Below the pieces are notes generated by a model, which saw only the letters and a list, made by a program, of their open reading frames with translations, made no database searches and was not told the origin of the DNA. A DNA stretch of 64,000 bases. Origin: Nepenthes gracilis. Taxonomy: Eukaryota; Streptophyta; Magnoliopsida; Caryophyllales; Nepenthaceae. Shown in pieces: positions 32,274 through 45,900 of this stretch. The stretch lies in the NCBI GenBank assembly GCA_033239525.1, contig BSYO01000003.1:7310001-7374000 (forward strand), read 5' to 3'. Made by a program: the position numbers and the translations under genes. The first letter of the stretch is position 1. Every line of letters begins with the position of its first letter.

Positions 32274-35163
32274 ATGGCTATTTTCCTGTTTCTAGCACTT
32301 TTATTCGGCTTCAATCGTTATTCAAGTAAGTATCCGTCTTTATTGATGGGTTTTCGATCTCTTCCCACTCTGACTTGCTCTTGTCCCTAACCTTAATTTC
32401 TGCGCTCTTAATTGATTTTCTTCAATCCACACCGTCTCTTGTTCCTCAAAATGGGTTCTCAATCTCTGCCTCCTCTGACTCCCTCTTCCTCGGCAATCAA
32501 ATCGGCGTAACTTCTTTTTCAAGGATTTCAGTTCTTTTTTAATCTTCTATGCGTTATTGTTAATCTTCAACTGGTCTACTGTGAATATTTACGGGTAGAT
32601 CCGATCTTATCAATTATTTATTTCGGGGTTAATCTTTCTTGGGTTTATTTAATTAGGTGCTACATATTGCTTATGCTTGGATGGGTTGAGTGACAGCGTT
32701 CTTCAGGCGGATATAGATTATGCTTGCGGTACCGGAGCTGACTGCTCTGCCATCCTCCAAAACGGTGCCTGTTATCAACCAAACACCGTCAAGGATCACT
32801 GTGATTATGCTGTCAATAGCTACTATCAGAGGCAAGATCAAGTTGCTGGAAGCTGTAATTTTACGGGCTCTGCCACCACTTCTTCTTCTCTTCCTAGTAG
32901 TAAGTCATTTCCACAAACAAGTCGTACTTCCAAGGAAGCTTTACTTGTTTATCATCCTTATTATTGATCTCTCTTCCGTGTGATTTGCAGCTGTTGTTTC
33001 TGGCTGCACATACCCTGCTAGCCCCAGGTATGTCTTCTTCCAATCCTCTGTTTTTTTTTCCCCTCTTCTTTAATCTCTCTGCAACAAATTGATAATTAGG
33101 CATACTACTGAAAATTACTTCTTACCCACCGAAAGGTTTTCTTCCCCGCTAGTGGACAAATCGTTCAATCTGAGCAAGTAATCTATTCATCAACTAATAA
33201 TATTTACTCACGTATATATAATATATGTAATATATGGTACTGGATATTAATAAAAAATTATCATGTTTTTTTATGAGTCGAAGTATGATTGGTTGGATAA
33301 ACCGACGATGTAATCTCGATGCTTATTAAAAAATATCTCCTGCAAGAGGTATGTTTCGTTCTGGCCAGTTGTGATCTGGGGGGGAGGGGGGAACGGGTGG
33401 TTGTAGAACTAAAGAGGTACGTGTCGTTCCGGCCAGTAGTGATTGGGGGAAGAACTCATACCAATGTCTTGGAGAATATATATATATTTTTTCTGAGTTC
33501 ATATTTCTTTCTCTATCACGTCTCTGTGACGGCATTCCTTTATTCCGACTTTTGGCAATCTCTAGGTTGAAAAGTTATATATAATCGTTGCCCTATACAT
33601 TAGAATTGTCATAATAATTAACTGAATTTTAATACGTACCTAAAAAATTAATTTAATTTAGACATTTAATAATCCACATCTAAGCATTATTTGGAGTCGT
33701 GAATTGATTGTCTTTGCATTAGTAACAAAACAAGATACGAAAAAAATTTCAGGAGATTTTTTCTAAAAGACCCTTCTGATAGTTAAATTAATAAAATATT
33801 TTAAATAATAGATCATAAAAATAAAAAGTATTAATATTGCCAATGAAAAAATTTATTGAATTTAGTTTATCAAACAGGTCACATGGTTCTTTAGGCCTAT
33901 CAAAACCTTATATTTGTATTGGTCCCATTGGATATTTAATTGTGGGTTGGGCTTAGCCGCGCCTTAGATTGGTTGGTTGGTACAAGTGGCATGCAATAAT
34001 CCGGGGGGCTGCAACGCGGGGAGGGGGGCCTGTTGCAGCCCCTCTAACGCCCTCGCAGCCGTTGGACGTGAAAATTCAACGGCTACGTGTGTGTGTGGAT
34101 ATATATATATTAAAAGAAGGTTTAATATTATTTTTTTGTTTTTATATATTTTTTTGTATTCAATTAAAAAAACAATTATTATTATTTTTTATTTTTTTTA
34201 TTTTTTTTTAAATATTGGCAATCCGACGGCTAAAATGGGGTCGGAGAGGCTGCCACGCCCCCCGGCCGCGTCGCAGCCCCCTGTGGTCGGCATTGCAATG
34301 GCAGTAATCATCGTATTAACGATCAGCAGCGACTAATGGTAGTGCCATCCAGCAATAGTAGGTACCGGGCGCGAGTCGCCGGCACGGGTAGAATGGGTTT
34401 TGGTCTCGGTGCAAGCACGACCGGAGTAGGGAGCTAGGTGGTAATTAAGGCAACGTCATGCCTGGGTACAAACGTAGCCAAGAGTTTAGGCGGGTGGATG
34501 AGCGCCATCTGACGACGGTAGCGGCAGGTGTGAGCCCAGTGGCGGCAACGGGCTAAGCCCAGTGGGTTGCAGTTAGTGCTGGCGGGTAGCATCTTGTGGT
34601 GATGATGGCCAACAGCAGCCTCGGCGCTGAGCGATGGTGGCTGGCGCGGTTGGGCATTCACCCCGCCTCTGTCCTCCGTTTTCTCATCTTCTCTCCCTCA
34701 CTTCTCTGTTTTTTGGTTTCTTGATTTGGCTTTATGAATCTATGAGACTTTCTTCCTTTTCATAATCTTAGTCGGGAGAGACCTTTGATTTGGGCAAAAG
34801 ATACTACAGCGATTATTGCAAATTATATTTCACCAATCAAATCAGCCGTTAATGTTTTTTTTTTTTAAATTTCTGGGCCAATTGACGAGATTTTCTTTCT
34901 TTTTCTTTCCCCCTGTTGTGGTAATGGTATTACTTAGCCAAGCAGGGGCAAATGCTACGACACCAACCAGCAGCACCGGAACGCCGACCACGACCACTAC
35001 TGCCGGCACACCCACCAGCAGCACGCCCACCAGCATTGATGGTGGCAGCGGTCTGTCTCCCACCGGCGCCACCTACTCAAGTAACCATGTAATCACTCCC
35101 GGCTACAACTTCCTATGTCTTTCATCAACACTCTTCCTCCTCTCATGGTCATCTGTATCATAA
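32274..35163 (+). CDS. X8/CBM43 callose-binding protein, PDCB-like, GPI-anchor type
   Basis: Four exons join in phase: 32274-32325, 32657-32899, 32991-33027 and 34938-35163, giving 185 residues. Residues 1-18 are a hydrophobic signal peptide (MAIFLFLALLFGF). Residues 20-104 form an X8 (CBM43) domain with the Cys pattern C22, C24, C41, C47, C56, C66, C84, C104 and the family words CGTGADCSAI and YYQRQDQVAGSCNF. Residues 113-150 are a Thr/Ser/Pro/Gly linker likely to carry O-glycans, and the C-terminus (LCLSSTLFLLSWSSVS) is a hydrophobic GPI-attachment signal. Such proteins (PDCB family) bind callose, a beta-1,3-glucan, in the wall at plasmodesmata and affect cell-to-cell movement; some relatives are less studied, so the precise role is inferred. 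Intron 3 (1.9 kb) contains a MITE-like insertion. Confidence 0.92.
33986..34304. mobile_element. MITE-like insertion in intron 3 of the X8 gene
   Basis: About 320 bp with terminal inverted repeats of some 65 bp: the left end TGGCATGCAAT...GGGGGCTGCAACGCGG pairs with the reverse complement of the right end (TGCCATTGCAAT...GGGGGCTGCGACGCGG). Ends are GC-rich and the centre is AT-rich. It has no coding capacity. A clear target duplication was not found, so superfamily is undetermined. Confidence 0.6.
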
Positions 35164-37018
35164 ACCACGATGATGAATAATGTGGGCCTCGATCTGTGGA
35201 TGAGATTTTGCCACGCTGATGATTACTAGAGATGGCTGTGGAATCATCTACAAGAATCAAAAGTCCACTAGAACTTCTGTATTTTGTCGACGGTGGAAAG
35301 CTGGGCATTCGATTCCATCCTTTCATTTTTATTTATTTTATTTTATTTTTTAAAAGTAGTGGCGATAAAGTGGGTGGTGATTAGTCAGACATAGAGGCGG
35401 CTTTTTTTATTCCAATAAGAATTTGATGCACCCTTCTGATAATAATAATTATTATTATGTATTATATATATTAATCAATGTAAAATATGTAAAATTTAAA
35501 CTATGTAATTCTTCTATATGGCTTGTGATTGATACACATTTTATAATGATGATAAATTATTACTTTTAGAGCCTAAGTTAAAATATAATAACTTTGTCTG
35601 AAGAAAAATTTAACGAGAAAGTGTTGTATGTATAGGAGATAAGGAATAGTAAATGAAGAAAATAACAAGAAAGAGGAGATTTGTTGGGGATGGCTCAAGT
35701 GCTGCTCGCCTGATTCAAAATTGAAATTGGGTCAAGCGTTAACAGTTTAGATATGGATGCATAAGACTATACAGGCTTTCTGGGTGATTGGACACCAGAG
35801 AGCCTGTAAGACCAAGACCAAATTCAGCTTATTAAAGTAATAAATAAAGTTTTTACTGCTAACGTACAGTAATATTTACCGAGGGATACGAATGAATGCA
35901 TTAATTATCCGATTTAAAAACAGTCAAATGCTGGCCTTTTATTAACAACTAGATGTTTACTGAATTGATTTAAAAAACAGTTGTATAATGAAAGTAATAG
36001 TTACCATTCAATGCTATTAGACATTTTTTAGTACAAGTAGCGATTTTGAGCTGACCTATTGATTATAACCTTAACTATAAGTACAAATCTTCTCCAATTG
36101 AGGAGAGGGAGTTCGATCAAGATATGCAAAGACATTTTGGAAAAGAGCAAACTAAAAAAAAGTAGAGCCAAACCCTACGGTTAACTAAAAATACATCACA
36201 CTCACCTCCTTTCTTTTTCAATTTATGCCTACTTTTTTCTTGTATCTTTTGATTCTTTTAAAAATATTTTTAATTTAAATATCGAGAGATATATTAAAAA
36301 ATAAATTTTATATATTTTTAATCTCTTATTAAATTTATTGTAATATGTAAAATTAAAATTTTTAATTATAAAAATTAGATCCGTAATTTTTTAAATCGGC
36401 TAAAAATTTGATTGATTTTTGAGTCTGAAAAATGTATGAAGATTGAATTGTATCCCGGGATAAAACAGCGTGTGACTAGTAATTGATCGAAATTGACTAC
36501 AGTTATGGCTGAGATTTGAGAAGTCACGTCTAAATATTATTGAACAGTGGCTAATTCGGATTTTTTTATAGAATTGAGTGGCCAATGGTGGATGGATTAA
36601 AATTAAATTGAATTTATGGATAAATAATGAATGTTAGAATAATTAATAATTTGATAAAAAATTATCTGTGAAAGAATTAATAAAATATTAAAATTTACAA
36701 AATTAAAAATATTAATTTGCAACACAGAAAATATACTATTTAAAATTATTATAAAATTTATAATTTTTTTTCAGATATTTTCTCATGCTACTATTTCCCA
36801 AATCGTTCTTTTCCCACCACTTTGCTGAGGTTTATTTAACATAGCACCTTGCTGATGATTTTTGTGCTAGATTGCAATAGGTACGATTAGCAACTGAGTC
36901 TATCTAATATTTGAGTGAATAAGAAGGTTAAATATCAAACAGTTTAATAGAAGTTGTTATTGAATTCATCAGATAATAATGCTCAAAGTGTTCAAACCAA
37001 ATAAAAAAGTTTGAATAG
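35164..37018. other. AT-rich intergenic DNA
   Basis: 3' flank of the X8 gene followed by AT-rich sequence. No gene or repeat boundary could be supported. Confidence 0.55.
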
Positions 37019-40000
37019 TGTAAAGACCGTAATCCCGAAAACCAGGAAAGTAATTTGGGACGACTTATATAATTCAGATTATGATGAAATTAATCCAAAA
37101 TAGTCTTTGACAAATATACTAATCTCCTATGTCTTAGTTTTCTTGTACACTCAAGCCCGATTCCTTTAATTTAAGTTTTAAACCTAAAAGCTAGGAATTC
37201 ATTCGGGATGTGTTAGGCAATTCGGATTTTGAGGTAAATAATCTCAATTGATCATTGACAGATAGACTAACTTCCCATATAGTCATTTCCCAAAACCCCG
37301 ACACCCGATCTTTTAAATTTCTATTCAAACCCGAAAACCAGGGATGTGAATCGGGAGATGGTAAGAAATTCGATTTGGGACGAAATTAATACTAGATGAT
37401 CTTTAGTATCTATACTAAGCTTCCATCTCCTAAAGTTTCACAAACACATGCCCGAACACCTTAAAATAAATCCTTCAAGATAATCGACAAAAATAAAAAA
37501 AATTCAACAACCAAGGGGGCCTTATACTTAGCTGAATCCTAAGAATTCAGCATGAATCTTGTTACAGCACAAAATAGAAGTCCAATTCAGCAAGGAGGGG
37601 TCCACGTTAGCCTCATTTCACCACCTAATTAACAGGATATATATATATTTTAGTAAAAGATATACAACTGTCTACTTCCCTAATATTTTGACTATTAAAT
37701 TAGGGGAAGGGGATGGTGGCAGCAACCTGCTTGGGACAGCAGCTGCTTTAATAAAGAAGAGTCAGCAGCAAACGTGGGAAGAGGGGGAATAAACAGCAAG
37801 GATGATATGATGACTCAACCGCTTAATTCTCATACTATAATAAACATGTGAGTAAGAGAGAAGAAGAAAAGAGAGGAAAACGTGGGAGAGAAGAAGGGAA
37901 AGCAGAAAGGAAAACAGAGAGAAAAATCAGAAGGGAGAAAGAAAACCAAAGACAGCAAGGGTGTATCTGAATTTTTGCTGGCAAGTGTACTTTGACTATT
38001 TCCTTGATTTTAGAGTAATTTTTGGCTACTTTCTCTTGAGTATTGTTGATCCAATACTTGCATATATTTCCTTAGTTATCATAAATTCATGAGAAGTTGC
38101 AAGAAAAAATTTAAAAATGGGTGAACCGGCCCTGGACACATGATAGTGTCCAAAATCGGATTTTGCTGTGGCAGTTCCTGATGTTTGCTTCATTTCGACC
38201 ACTAAATGGCCGAATTAGCCAACGACCAAAACCGGTCAAATGATCCTTATTTAATGAAGTAAAAGTAAAAAAAAATGAGCCTCTAAAGCGTTCAAGGAGG
38301 GGTTCAAAATTGGACCCAAACTCGGCTGCAGAATCAACTTATTGGCTCTACTGATGCTGAATTTCAGTTTATGAAATTTAGCCAAACACGCCCCAAAATG
38401 GATTGATCCGGAGTCCAACCCGACTTGATTTGCTAGTATTAGGTGTGAACTATCACCATGTAAACCGGCGGCCCAAGAAAATATGGGTCGGATACTGAAC
38501 TGGACCCATGAACATCAAGGGTCTTACTGAATTGCTTCTTTGAGCAGTTGGGGAAATAATTTTAAATAAAATACACCATGAGCCCAAAATGGGCCAAATC
38601 GGTGCCAGACGTTAGCTAAGGCCTTGGAGGTGATATTCAAGTATCGCCTCATAAAAATTGGATCCAAATTAAATATAATTTGGACCCTCAAAGTTGGAAC
38701 AAAATCTGTCTGCATCAGCATCAGAATATGTTCTGGGAATTTAGCCTGAACCAGTCAATATTTTGACTTGGACTGACCCTTAACCAAATTTATTCTCAAA
38801 CTTAAGTCCCTTGGCTACAAGAGGAAGCCCAAAACTGATCAAAAATAGGCCCAATTGAACCATAAAAAAAATTAGGGAAGTAGAACTATCCTGGACAGCT
38901 CTGCTGAAACCCAAATGGGCAGTCTGTGTTGGTAGACTAAACCGACCACTATTCGATTACCAAACCGGCTCAAAATTTGGCACGAAATAGCTAAGACCCA
39001 TATTCATGTTGTGTAAAACTTTCTCGTGAAAATGGGCTATATAACTCAGTGAACCGATCCCTCAAAGTCTTTCTCGAACCGGTTCAGCTTTAATGGTAAA
39101 TTTGAGCCCTTTATTAAAAAAGGTCGAACCGGGCCCAAATTTGACTAAAATTTGACTGAACCAATGACCAATAGACCTAAGAACGATATTGGGATACTTA
39201 TAAAAAAATTCGGGCGTAAAATAATTATGAAACCCGATCCCAAGCCTTAACCGAACAGGTTCACATGAACCGAAAAATTTCCAGAATATGAATAAAATAT
39301 TCAAGACCTACCCCGACTCGACTTACTAACATCAATAAGTATTGAATTAAGTTATTTAAACTCCGGTAAATTAATTGGCCACCAAGTAAATTGAAAGATA
39401 CTAAGTATGGAACAAAGTTTCATATGCATTTTTCTGCATGTTTAAGGCCTATGAAATATTATATTTGGATATCGTTTGCTATGTTAAACTATATTCATGA
39501 AAGTTTGGAAGGGACTCTATGAAAATATGAAAAATTCAGTTACGTCCAGTGACGTTCAGTTAAGTTCTGTTAAAATTCGGTTATATGAGATTCCTTCAAA
39601 GTTGAAAAAGAAAAATTGGACCGTGGATCTTTTTCAGATGGTGATATTCTCTGGCATACCTTAGGATATTACAGTGAAAAAATCGAAGAATTGCTTTTAT
39701 ACGGTCTGTCCGTTTCGACCCCGTCTACCGAGATTATAGGTAGTACCGGCCGCCTCGGGGTGTAAGAAGGAGGATAAGAATTGGACTGTGGAATTAAGCG
39801 CAATCCCGATTATGGAAGTAAGCACAATCTATCTTATTGCTAGGATATTTGCCTTAGATTGTGTGGGTTAACACAATTCTCTTCGATTTATCCGCTCCGT
39901 TAGCTAGTGAGGCCCACTGGCCCTGGTCCCTAAAGATAAGGAAAAATAAATACAATCAATAAAAACTGAGAAATAAAGAAAGGTAAATGCATTGCATTTC

Positions 40001-40494
40001 ATGTATCTGCTCTTATTTATATATGATAATGTATCTTCTATATAAAATGCATGCATTTGTATGTTATGTACACTACTGAGCATTTGGCTCACTCGCTTGC
40101 TGTTTTCACTCCCCTTCAGACGAGTCTCAAGAAATGATGAAGGACGAACAGGATTAGGAAAGAAGTTGAGGTGGCCATAATTTTGTTATGACACATATGT
40201 TGTACTTTGGATGATGAAAAGAAGAAAAAAAATGTGTACTGTATAAAATTATATTTTAGACATGTTGTATTTTGATGATAATGGAATCGCTTCCATTATG
40301 ATATAGAATATATGCTTCCGTTAGATTTAAATTCTTATAAATGTTTAGTAAGCATCTTTCTTAATTTAGGCTAATATCATGAATGAATAATATGATATTA
40401 GAGCCAGTATAAATTATGACTAATGTTAGAATCCTGTCTATGATAATAATAATATTAATGATAAGTACAATGACGTACGACGTGGGACATCACA
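37019..40494 (+). mobile_element. Solo-LTR-like block, Ty3/gypsy type
   Basis: Starts TGTAAAGACCGTAATCCCG and ends GTGGGACATCACA, the typical start and end of long Tekay/Del-type LTRs. Inside are a GA-rich leader (37855-37970), a region rich in repeated CCGxxT-type words, and a late segment (40070-40190) with ACTGAGCATTTGGCTCACTC, similar to the 3' part of such LTRs. No primer site, gag or pol adjoins. Flanking pentamers (AATAG, ATTAA) do not match, so ends may be slightly off or the copy recombined. Confidence 0.6.
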
Positions 40495-41343
40495 ATTAAC
40501 TGATTATAATAAACGGTTAAAGTGATACTATACCTAAAAATTAGGTAGTCCTATTATTAAGTAGATATGACTATTACACACTACTAATGACGCCTCTTAC
40601 CACTTATTCAAAATAGTGTCATGTACACGTATTGATCTCAAGCACCGATTAACCATACAATGCCTTTAATTATAAATAAAACTGATTTCGAGATAGAGAA
40701 AAAAAGAAAAAAATGAGAAAAACAAAAAAACTATTTAGTCAGCATTACCCTTCCAAACATACGCTCATCCCCATTCTCTTACATTTCCTACATTTTTCTT
40801 CTCTAATATCTTTCAAAGTCTATTAAAAAGATCATTAATTTAAACGTCAAAGGATATTTTAGGAAACGAGTCTTATATACCTATTATCTCTAATTCATTG
40901 TTATTGTGGTACGTAGAATTTTAATTTATAACTATAAAAACCAAACTCGTTTCGGATTTCTAATTCATATGATAATTCGGATTCTCGAGACGTATTAGAT
41001 TAATAAATTGTTTTGAAGGTATAATATTTTTAAAATTAATTTTTAAAAATATATTATTTTAAAAAATTATATTATTTAAAAATAGGGATATAAACATGTA
41101 TAATTTACTCAGAGAAATAATAATTATTAAAAATGTATAATTATAAATCAATCTTTATTTCTATAATAACTGTTCAACTTAGAGAGGAGGAAAAGCGAAA
41201 GAAAAAAATAGAAGATATAAAAGATTCGGATATTATTTGAGATCTATTTTAAGTTTTATTATTTATTTAAACCATAATATATTGTTTTAACTATAATTTT
41301 CTGTTCCCATGAATAAACAAGAATTAAAAAGCCAAAACAAAAA
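40495..41343. other. AT-rich intergenic DNA
   Basis: No coding or structural feature seen. The run of five A at 41339-41343 is the terminator of the adjacent minus-strand tRNA gene. Confidence 0.55.
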
Positions 41344-41417
41344 CGCTAGAAGGAGGGCTTGAACCTCCGACCTTGTGGTTAACAGCCACACGCTCTAGCC
41401 AACTGAGCTATTCCAGC
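41344..41417 (-). tRNA. tRNA-Asn (anticodon GTT)
   Basis: Reverse complement is a 74-nt cloverleaf: acceptor GCTGGAA with TTCTAGC, A box TAGCTCAGTTGG, anticodon loop CTGTTAA giving GTT (asparagine), B box GGTTCAAGCCC, discriminator G. A T5 terminator follows immediately on the transcribed strand. There is no intron and the structure is intact. Confidence 0.96.
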
Positions 41418-42537
41418 ACTTATGTAAGCTTGACAATAAGTAGTATTAATAGTAAAAAACTAACGGCTCCGACGGCTGAATGGCGATCACTCTGTGCCCG
41501 CCCTGTTGCGTATTCGTCCTTAATCTCACGCCACGGCGGCGGCGGCAACCCAAAAGCCCGTGGACCCAGAAGACAGAACCACCGCCGATGCTTGCTGACC
41601 AGGATCAACACTAACTGGGCACTCTGCAAGGGTGTTGGTACAATCTCGAATTGGTGACCGATGTGAGAAGGTTTGGAGGAAACACTGTTTAAACTCAAAA
41701 ACAGCTGGAGGGGCTAAATAGATTCATTTTATCAGAAGTATAAAATAAAAAAATAACGTAATTTCTATACACAACAAAATTATAGGTTTAGATATTTAAA
41801 TATAAATCATCAACATTTATATTAGAATAACCTAAAATAAATTATAGATATAGAATAAACATATAATATAACAACAAAAGATAATATTTTAATAATTTGT
41901 TTGAAGAAAGAATCTCCAAGGCTTTGAGTCTCCAATCGAGAATCCACTATAGGAAATAATCAACTTCTAAACCGACGAACACACGCGTTAGACTTCCTAG
42001 CTGACTAACATTGGAGACGATTATCTAAGACTTTACTTAGATTGATAGACCCATAACTATTCAGACACTTTCTAATTCTTTTGAGTAAATTATGGCTGAT
42101 TGAACTCTTCCACTACGATTGCACCTCAAATCATGGATGTAGCATGTTTCAAAATTTCATAGGATTACAAGCTAATCAAAAAAATATTCAAAACAGGTAA
42201 AAGATTTCTAAGTCCTCTAAACCCTTACCAAGAAGAAAGAAGGAAGATAGTTTAAAAAAGCGGTGACTCTCTCAAATCTCACATGGATGCACACTTGGGA
42301 TGACAAAAAAGCCCTCTTCAATCTATATTCTAATATGTCGTCTCCTGATACATTTGAAACGGGTTTGGCTTTTAAAAATAGAAAAAAGTATTCGGTCAAA
42401 GTAGTCGAGTGAAATAAAATGTAGGCAAAAATAACATTTTTGCTTGAACGAAAAGTTGCACAAGCATCACTTAAAGTGGTTTTGCCAAGAGAGGTTTGAG
42501 CGGTTGTCAAACTAGCATCATGCGAATCAACTCCGGA
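41418..42537. other. Intergenic DNA
   Basis: The first 280 bp are GC-rich with a 92-codon minus frame (41698-41420) of no recognised family; the rest is AT-rich. Nothing else supported. Confidence 0.45.
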
Positions 42538-42970
42538 TGATACGATCACGCACTGGAGAGGATCGGTTACTATGAGTGAGCTCAGGAAATGGGTATTACA
42601 CGGGTAGGGGAGATCGGACAGAGGGAGAGAGTAAGGAGAAGTAGAAGAAGAGCAAGGGAGAGAGAAAAGAGGGAAGTCGGGCGAGAGAAAAGAAGAGCAG
42701 AAGAAGTAAGAGTTTTCATATATCCCCTGTACTATTCGGTTCACAGTATATAACAAGAAGCAAATCAAGAAATAGAAGCAGGCAAGCTACACATGGTGCT
42801 AAAACAAAGAAACAGAAGCACAACAGAAACATAACAGCAGTATAACATAGAATCAACGTGGTAAATATCCGAGTCAATCTCGGATATAATCCCGTAATCG
42901 CATCGGTGCTTGAGAGACCTGAGTACTCTTCCGGACAACCGGAGCATCACTGTTAATCAGACCAGTAACA
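42538..42970 (-). repeat. Chromovirus 3' LTR
   Basis: 433 bp, nearly identical to 47575-48007. The reading frame of the polyprotein tail runs into it from the right and stops at 42874-42876. Confidence 0.92.
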
Positions 42971-45900
42971 TTGCCGTCTCCATCGAAAACGACATTGTCC
43001 TCAAGGTTAAATCCTGGAAAATCATGCATGAATTCGATCGCCGTTTCCCAGGTAGCCTCACTTGGAGATTGTGTTTGCCATTGAACCAGAAATTGGGGAA
43101 TAAATTGGCCATGGATAAGGACCTTCCGGAAGCCTAGCAAGTCAGCAGGATATAGGAGCGGTTGGGAGCCGTGGGCTTCCTGTGGCAGATCGGTTGGGAC
43201 AGAGGGAGGATCCCCCTTGAAGTGCTTTAGTAGTGAAACATGGAAAACATTATGTATTTTGGAACTGTCGGGTAATTGAACCCGATAAGCCACTGGACCG
43301 ATGCGGTCGAGAATACGGAAGGGTCCATAAAATCGTTAGCCAGGTTTGTTGGATTGGCGGTGAGCTGCAGTGGATTAGCGGTAGGGCTGTAGTTTTACCC
43401 AAACCCAATCGCCCACTTGATACACCTTCTCGGTTTCGGTGAGCATCTGCTTTTTGCTTCATGTGCTGCTGGGCCCTTCGCAAATTGGCCTTGAGGGCAG
43501 TGATGAGATGTGTTCGTTCGGTGAGGAGTTCATCGATTGCTGCCATTGCAGAAGTTCCTTGTGTGTAGTCTAGCAAGGAAGGGGGTGATCGTCCATAGAC
43601 CGCCTCAAAGGGGCTTATGTTAATTGAAGAGTGCCATGCGGTATTGTAGTTCCATTCAGCCCATGGAAGATATTGAATCCAGGAAGTAGGGTGGTCAGCC
43701 ACAAAACAGCGTAAGTAGTCCTCTAAACATCGATTCACAACCTTCGTTTGCCCGTCCGTTTGCGGATGGTATGCGCTGCTGGTGGCCAACGTGGTCCCTT
43801 GAAGTTTGAACAGCTCACGCCAAAAGTGGCTCATGAATAGAGGATCTCTGTCGGTTACCAACTCAACGGGAAAACCATGTAATCGGCACACTTCTTGGAC
43901 AAAGACTTCAGCAAGTTCTTGTGATGTAAACTGGGTGCGTAATGGGAAAAAATGAGAGTATTTGGAGAGGCGATCGACCACGACCAGAATCACAGTTTTT
44001 CCGTGAGAAGGGGGCAAGTGAGTTATGAAATCCATGGAGACTGACTCCCAAATTTTCCCTGGGATAGGAAGGGGTTGCAGTAAACCTTGAGGTGTGGTAG
44101 TGAAGGGCTTGACTTGCTGGCATGTTAAGCACTGCTGGATGAACTCACGGATATCCTGGTGCATTTGGGGCCAATAGAAAATGTGGGCAATGCGGGTGAA
44201 GGTGCGCTGGAAACCGCCATGACCCCCAATGGGAGAATTATGGTACTCTTGCATAATAAGGTGTTGCAATGCTGATTCGGGTGGCACCAGAATTTTGGCC
44301 CGGTAGAAGATGAGCCCTTCCTTTACTGAATAATCAGCATGGACGCCTGGCTGGGTTTGAATGGCAGTGATGAGGTTGCTGGAGGTAGAGTTATGCTGAT
44401 GAAAATGTCGCAGCGCCTCTAGCAGTGCCACTATCGGTCGGGAGACAACCTGTAGAGCATGGTAAGATGGATCTTGGCACCGAGACAGGGCATCCGCAGG
44501 TCCGTTTTCCTTTCCCGGTCGGTATATGATGTCGAAATCATAGCCTAAGAGCTTGGCGATCCAGCGTTGCTGGTCCGGAGTGTGAATTGTCTGCGCTAAC
44601 AGAGCTCTAAGGGGTTGGTGATCTGTTTGTATGATGAACTTGGACCCCAGAAGGTAGGTGCGCCATTTTCTAACTGCCTCCACGATCGCGCAAAGTTCCC
44701 TGACATAAGTTGAAGAGTTCTGCAACCTGGCAGAGAGCTGCTTGCTGTAGAATGCAATTGGATGACCTGCTTGTGTTAGAACTGCTCCAATGCCGGTGCC
44801 AGAGGCGTCAGTGTGGATGGTGAAGGGCTGTGTAAAGTCGGGGAGGGTTAAAACTGGGGTAATAGTGAGGGCGTCCTTGAGAGCTTGGAAAGCCAACTCC
44901 GCTGCTGAATTCCAGACAAAGGCCAATTTCACTAGCAATTGAGTGAGAGGTGAGGCAATTTGAGCATAACGAGTCACAAATCGGCGATAATAACCATCCA
45001 GCCCCAGAAACCCGCGAAGCTGCCTGACATTTACCAGCGGTGGCCATTTTTGTACTACTTCAATCTTTGCTAGGTCCACCATTACATCCTGGTCAGTCAC
45101 CACATGGCCCAAGTAAGCTCTAGAAGAACACCCAAACTCACATTTTGATGGTTTGGCGTAGAAAGAGTTGTCCCGCAGTGTTTGTAAAGTCCGCTGGAGG
45201 TGCTGAAGATGGTGCTCCCAGGATGGGCTATAGACTAAAATGTCATCGAAAAATACTAGGATGAATTTCCGGAGGGCTGATCTGAATATGGTGTTCATCT
45301 CGGCCTGGAACATTGAAGGAGTATTAGAGAGTCCGAACGGCATGACTAGGAATTCATAGTGGCCTTCGTGAGTTTGGAATGTCGTTTTGTGTATGTCCTC
45401 CTGATGAACTCTCATCTGGTGATTGCCTGCTCTCAAATCCAGCTTGGAGAAGAATTTCGCACCGTAAAGTTCATCTAGTAATTCATCGACAGTTGGGATG
45501 GGAAATCGGTCCTTGATGGTAATCACATTCAAGGCTCGGTAGTCAACACAGAAACGCCAGCTGCCATCTTTCTTCTTTACCAGCAGGACAGGGGAGGAGA
45601 AGGGACTTGTCCTTGGTTGGATTATGCCTTCATCCAGCATGTCATGGATCAGTTTCTCAATTTCAGTTTTTTGAAAATGGGGGTAACGGTATGGCCTCAC
45701 ATTAACTGGGGAAGAGTTTGGTTGGAGAGAGATGCGGTGATCTGCTGCTCAGTAGGGAGGTAGGCCATGTGGGGTAGAGAACACATCTATGAAGGATAAG
45801 AGGAGAGATTGAAGGACTTTGGCCTGTTCTGTGGAAAGTTGTCAGTGAAACTTAAATTGAGAGAAGATATCCTTCGAGTCATTAGGCAGCACTTCCCCAG

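Noticed and set aside
34842..35072. Val/Gly-rich minus frame over the last exon of the X8 gene
   Set aside because: Shadow of the Thr/Pro/Ser linker codons in the true plus frame.
41420..41698. 92-codon minus frame with a hydrophobic C-terminus beside tRNA-Asn
   Set aside because: Possible tail-anchored peptide, but no family resemblance or splice context; hydrophobic end comes from an AT-rich stretch.
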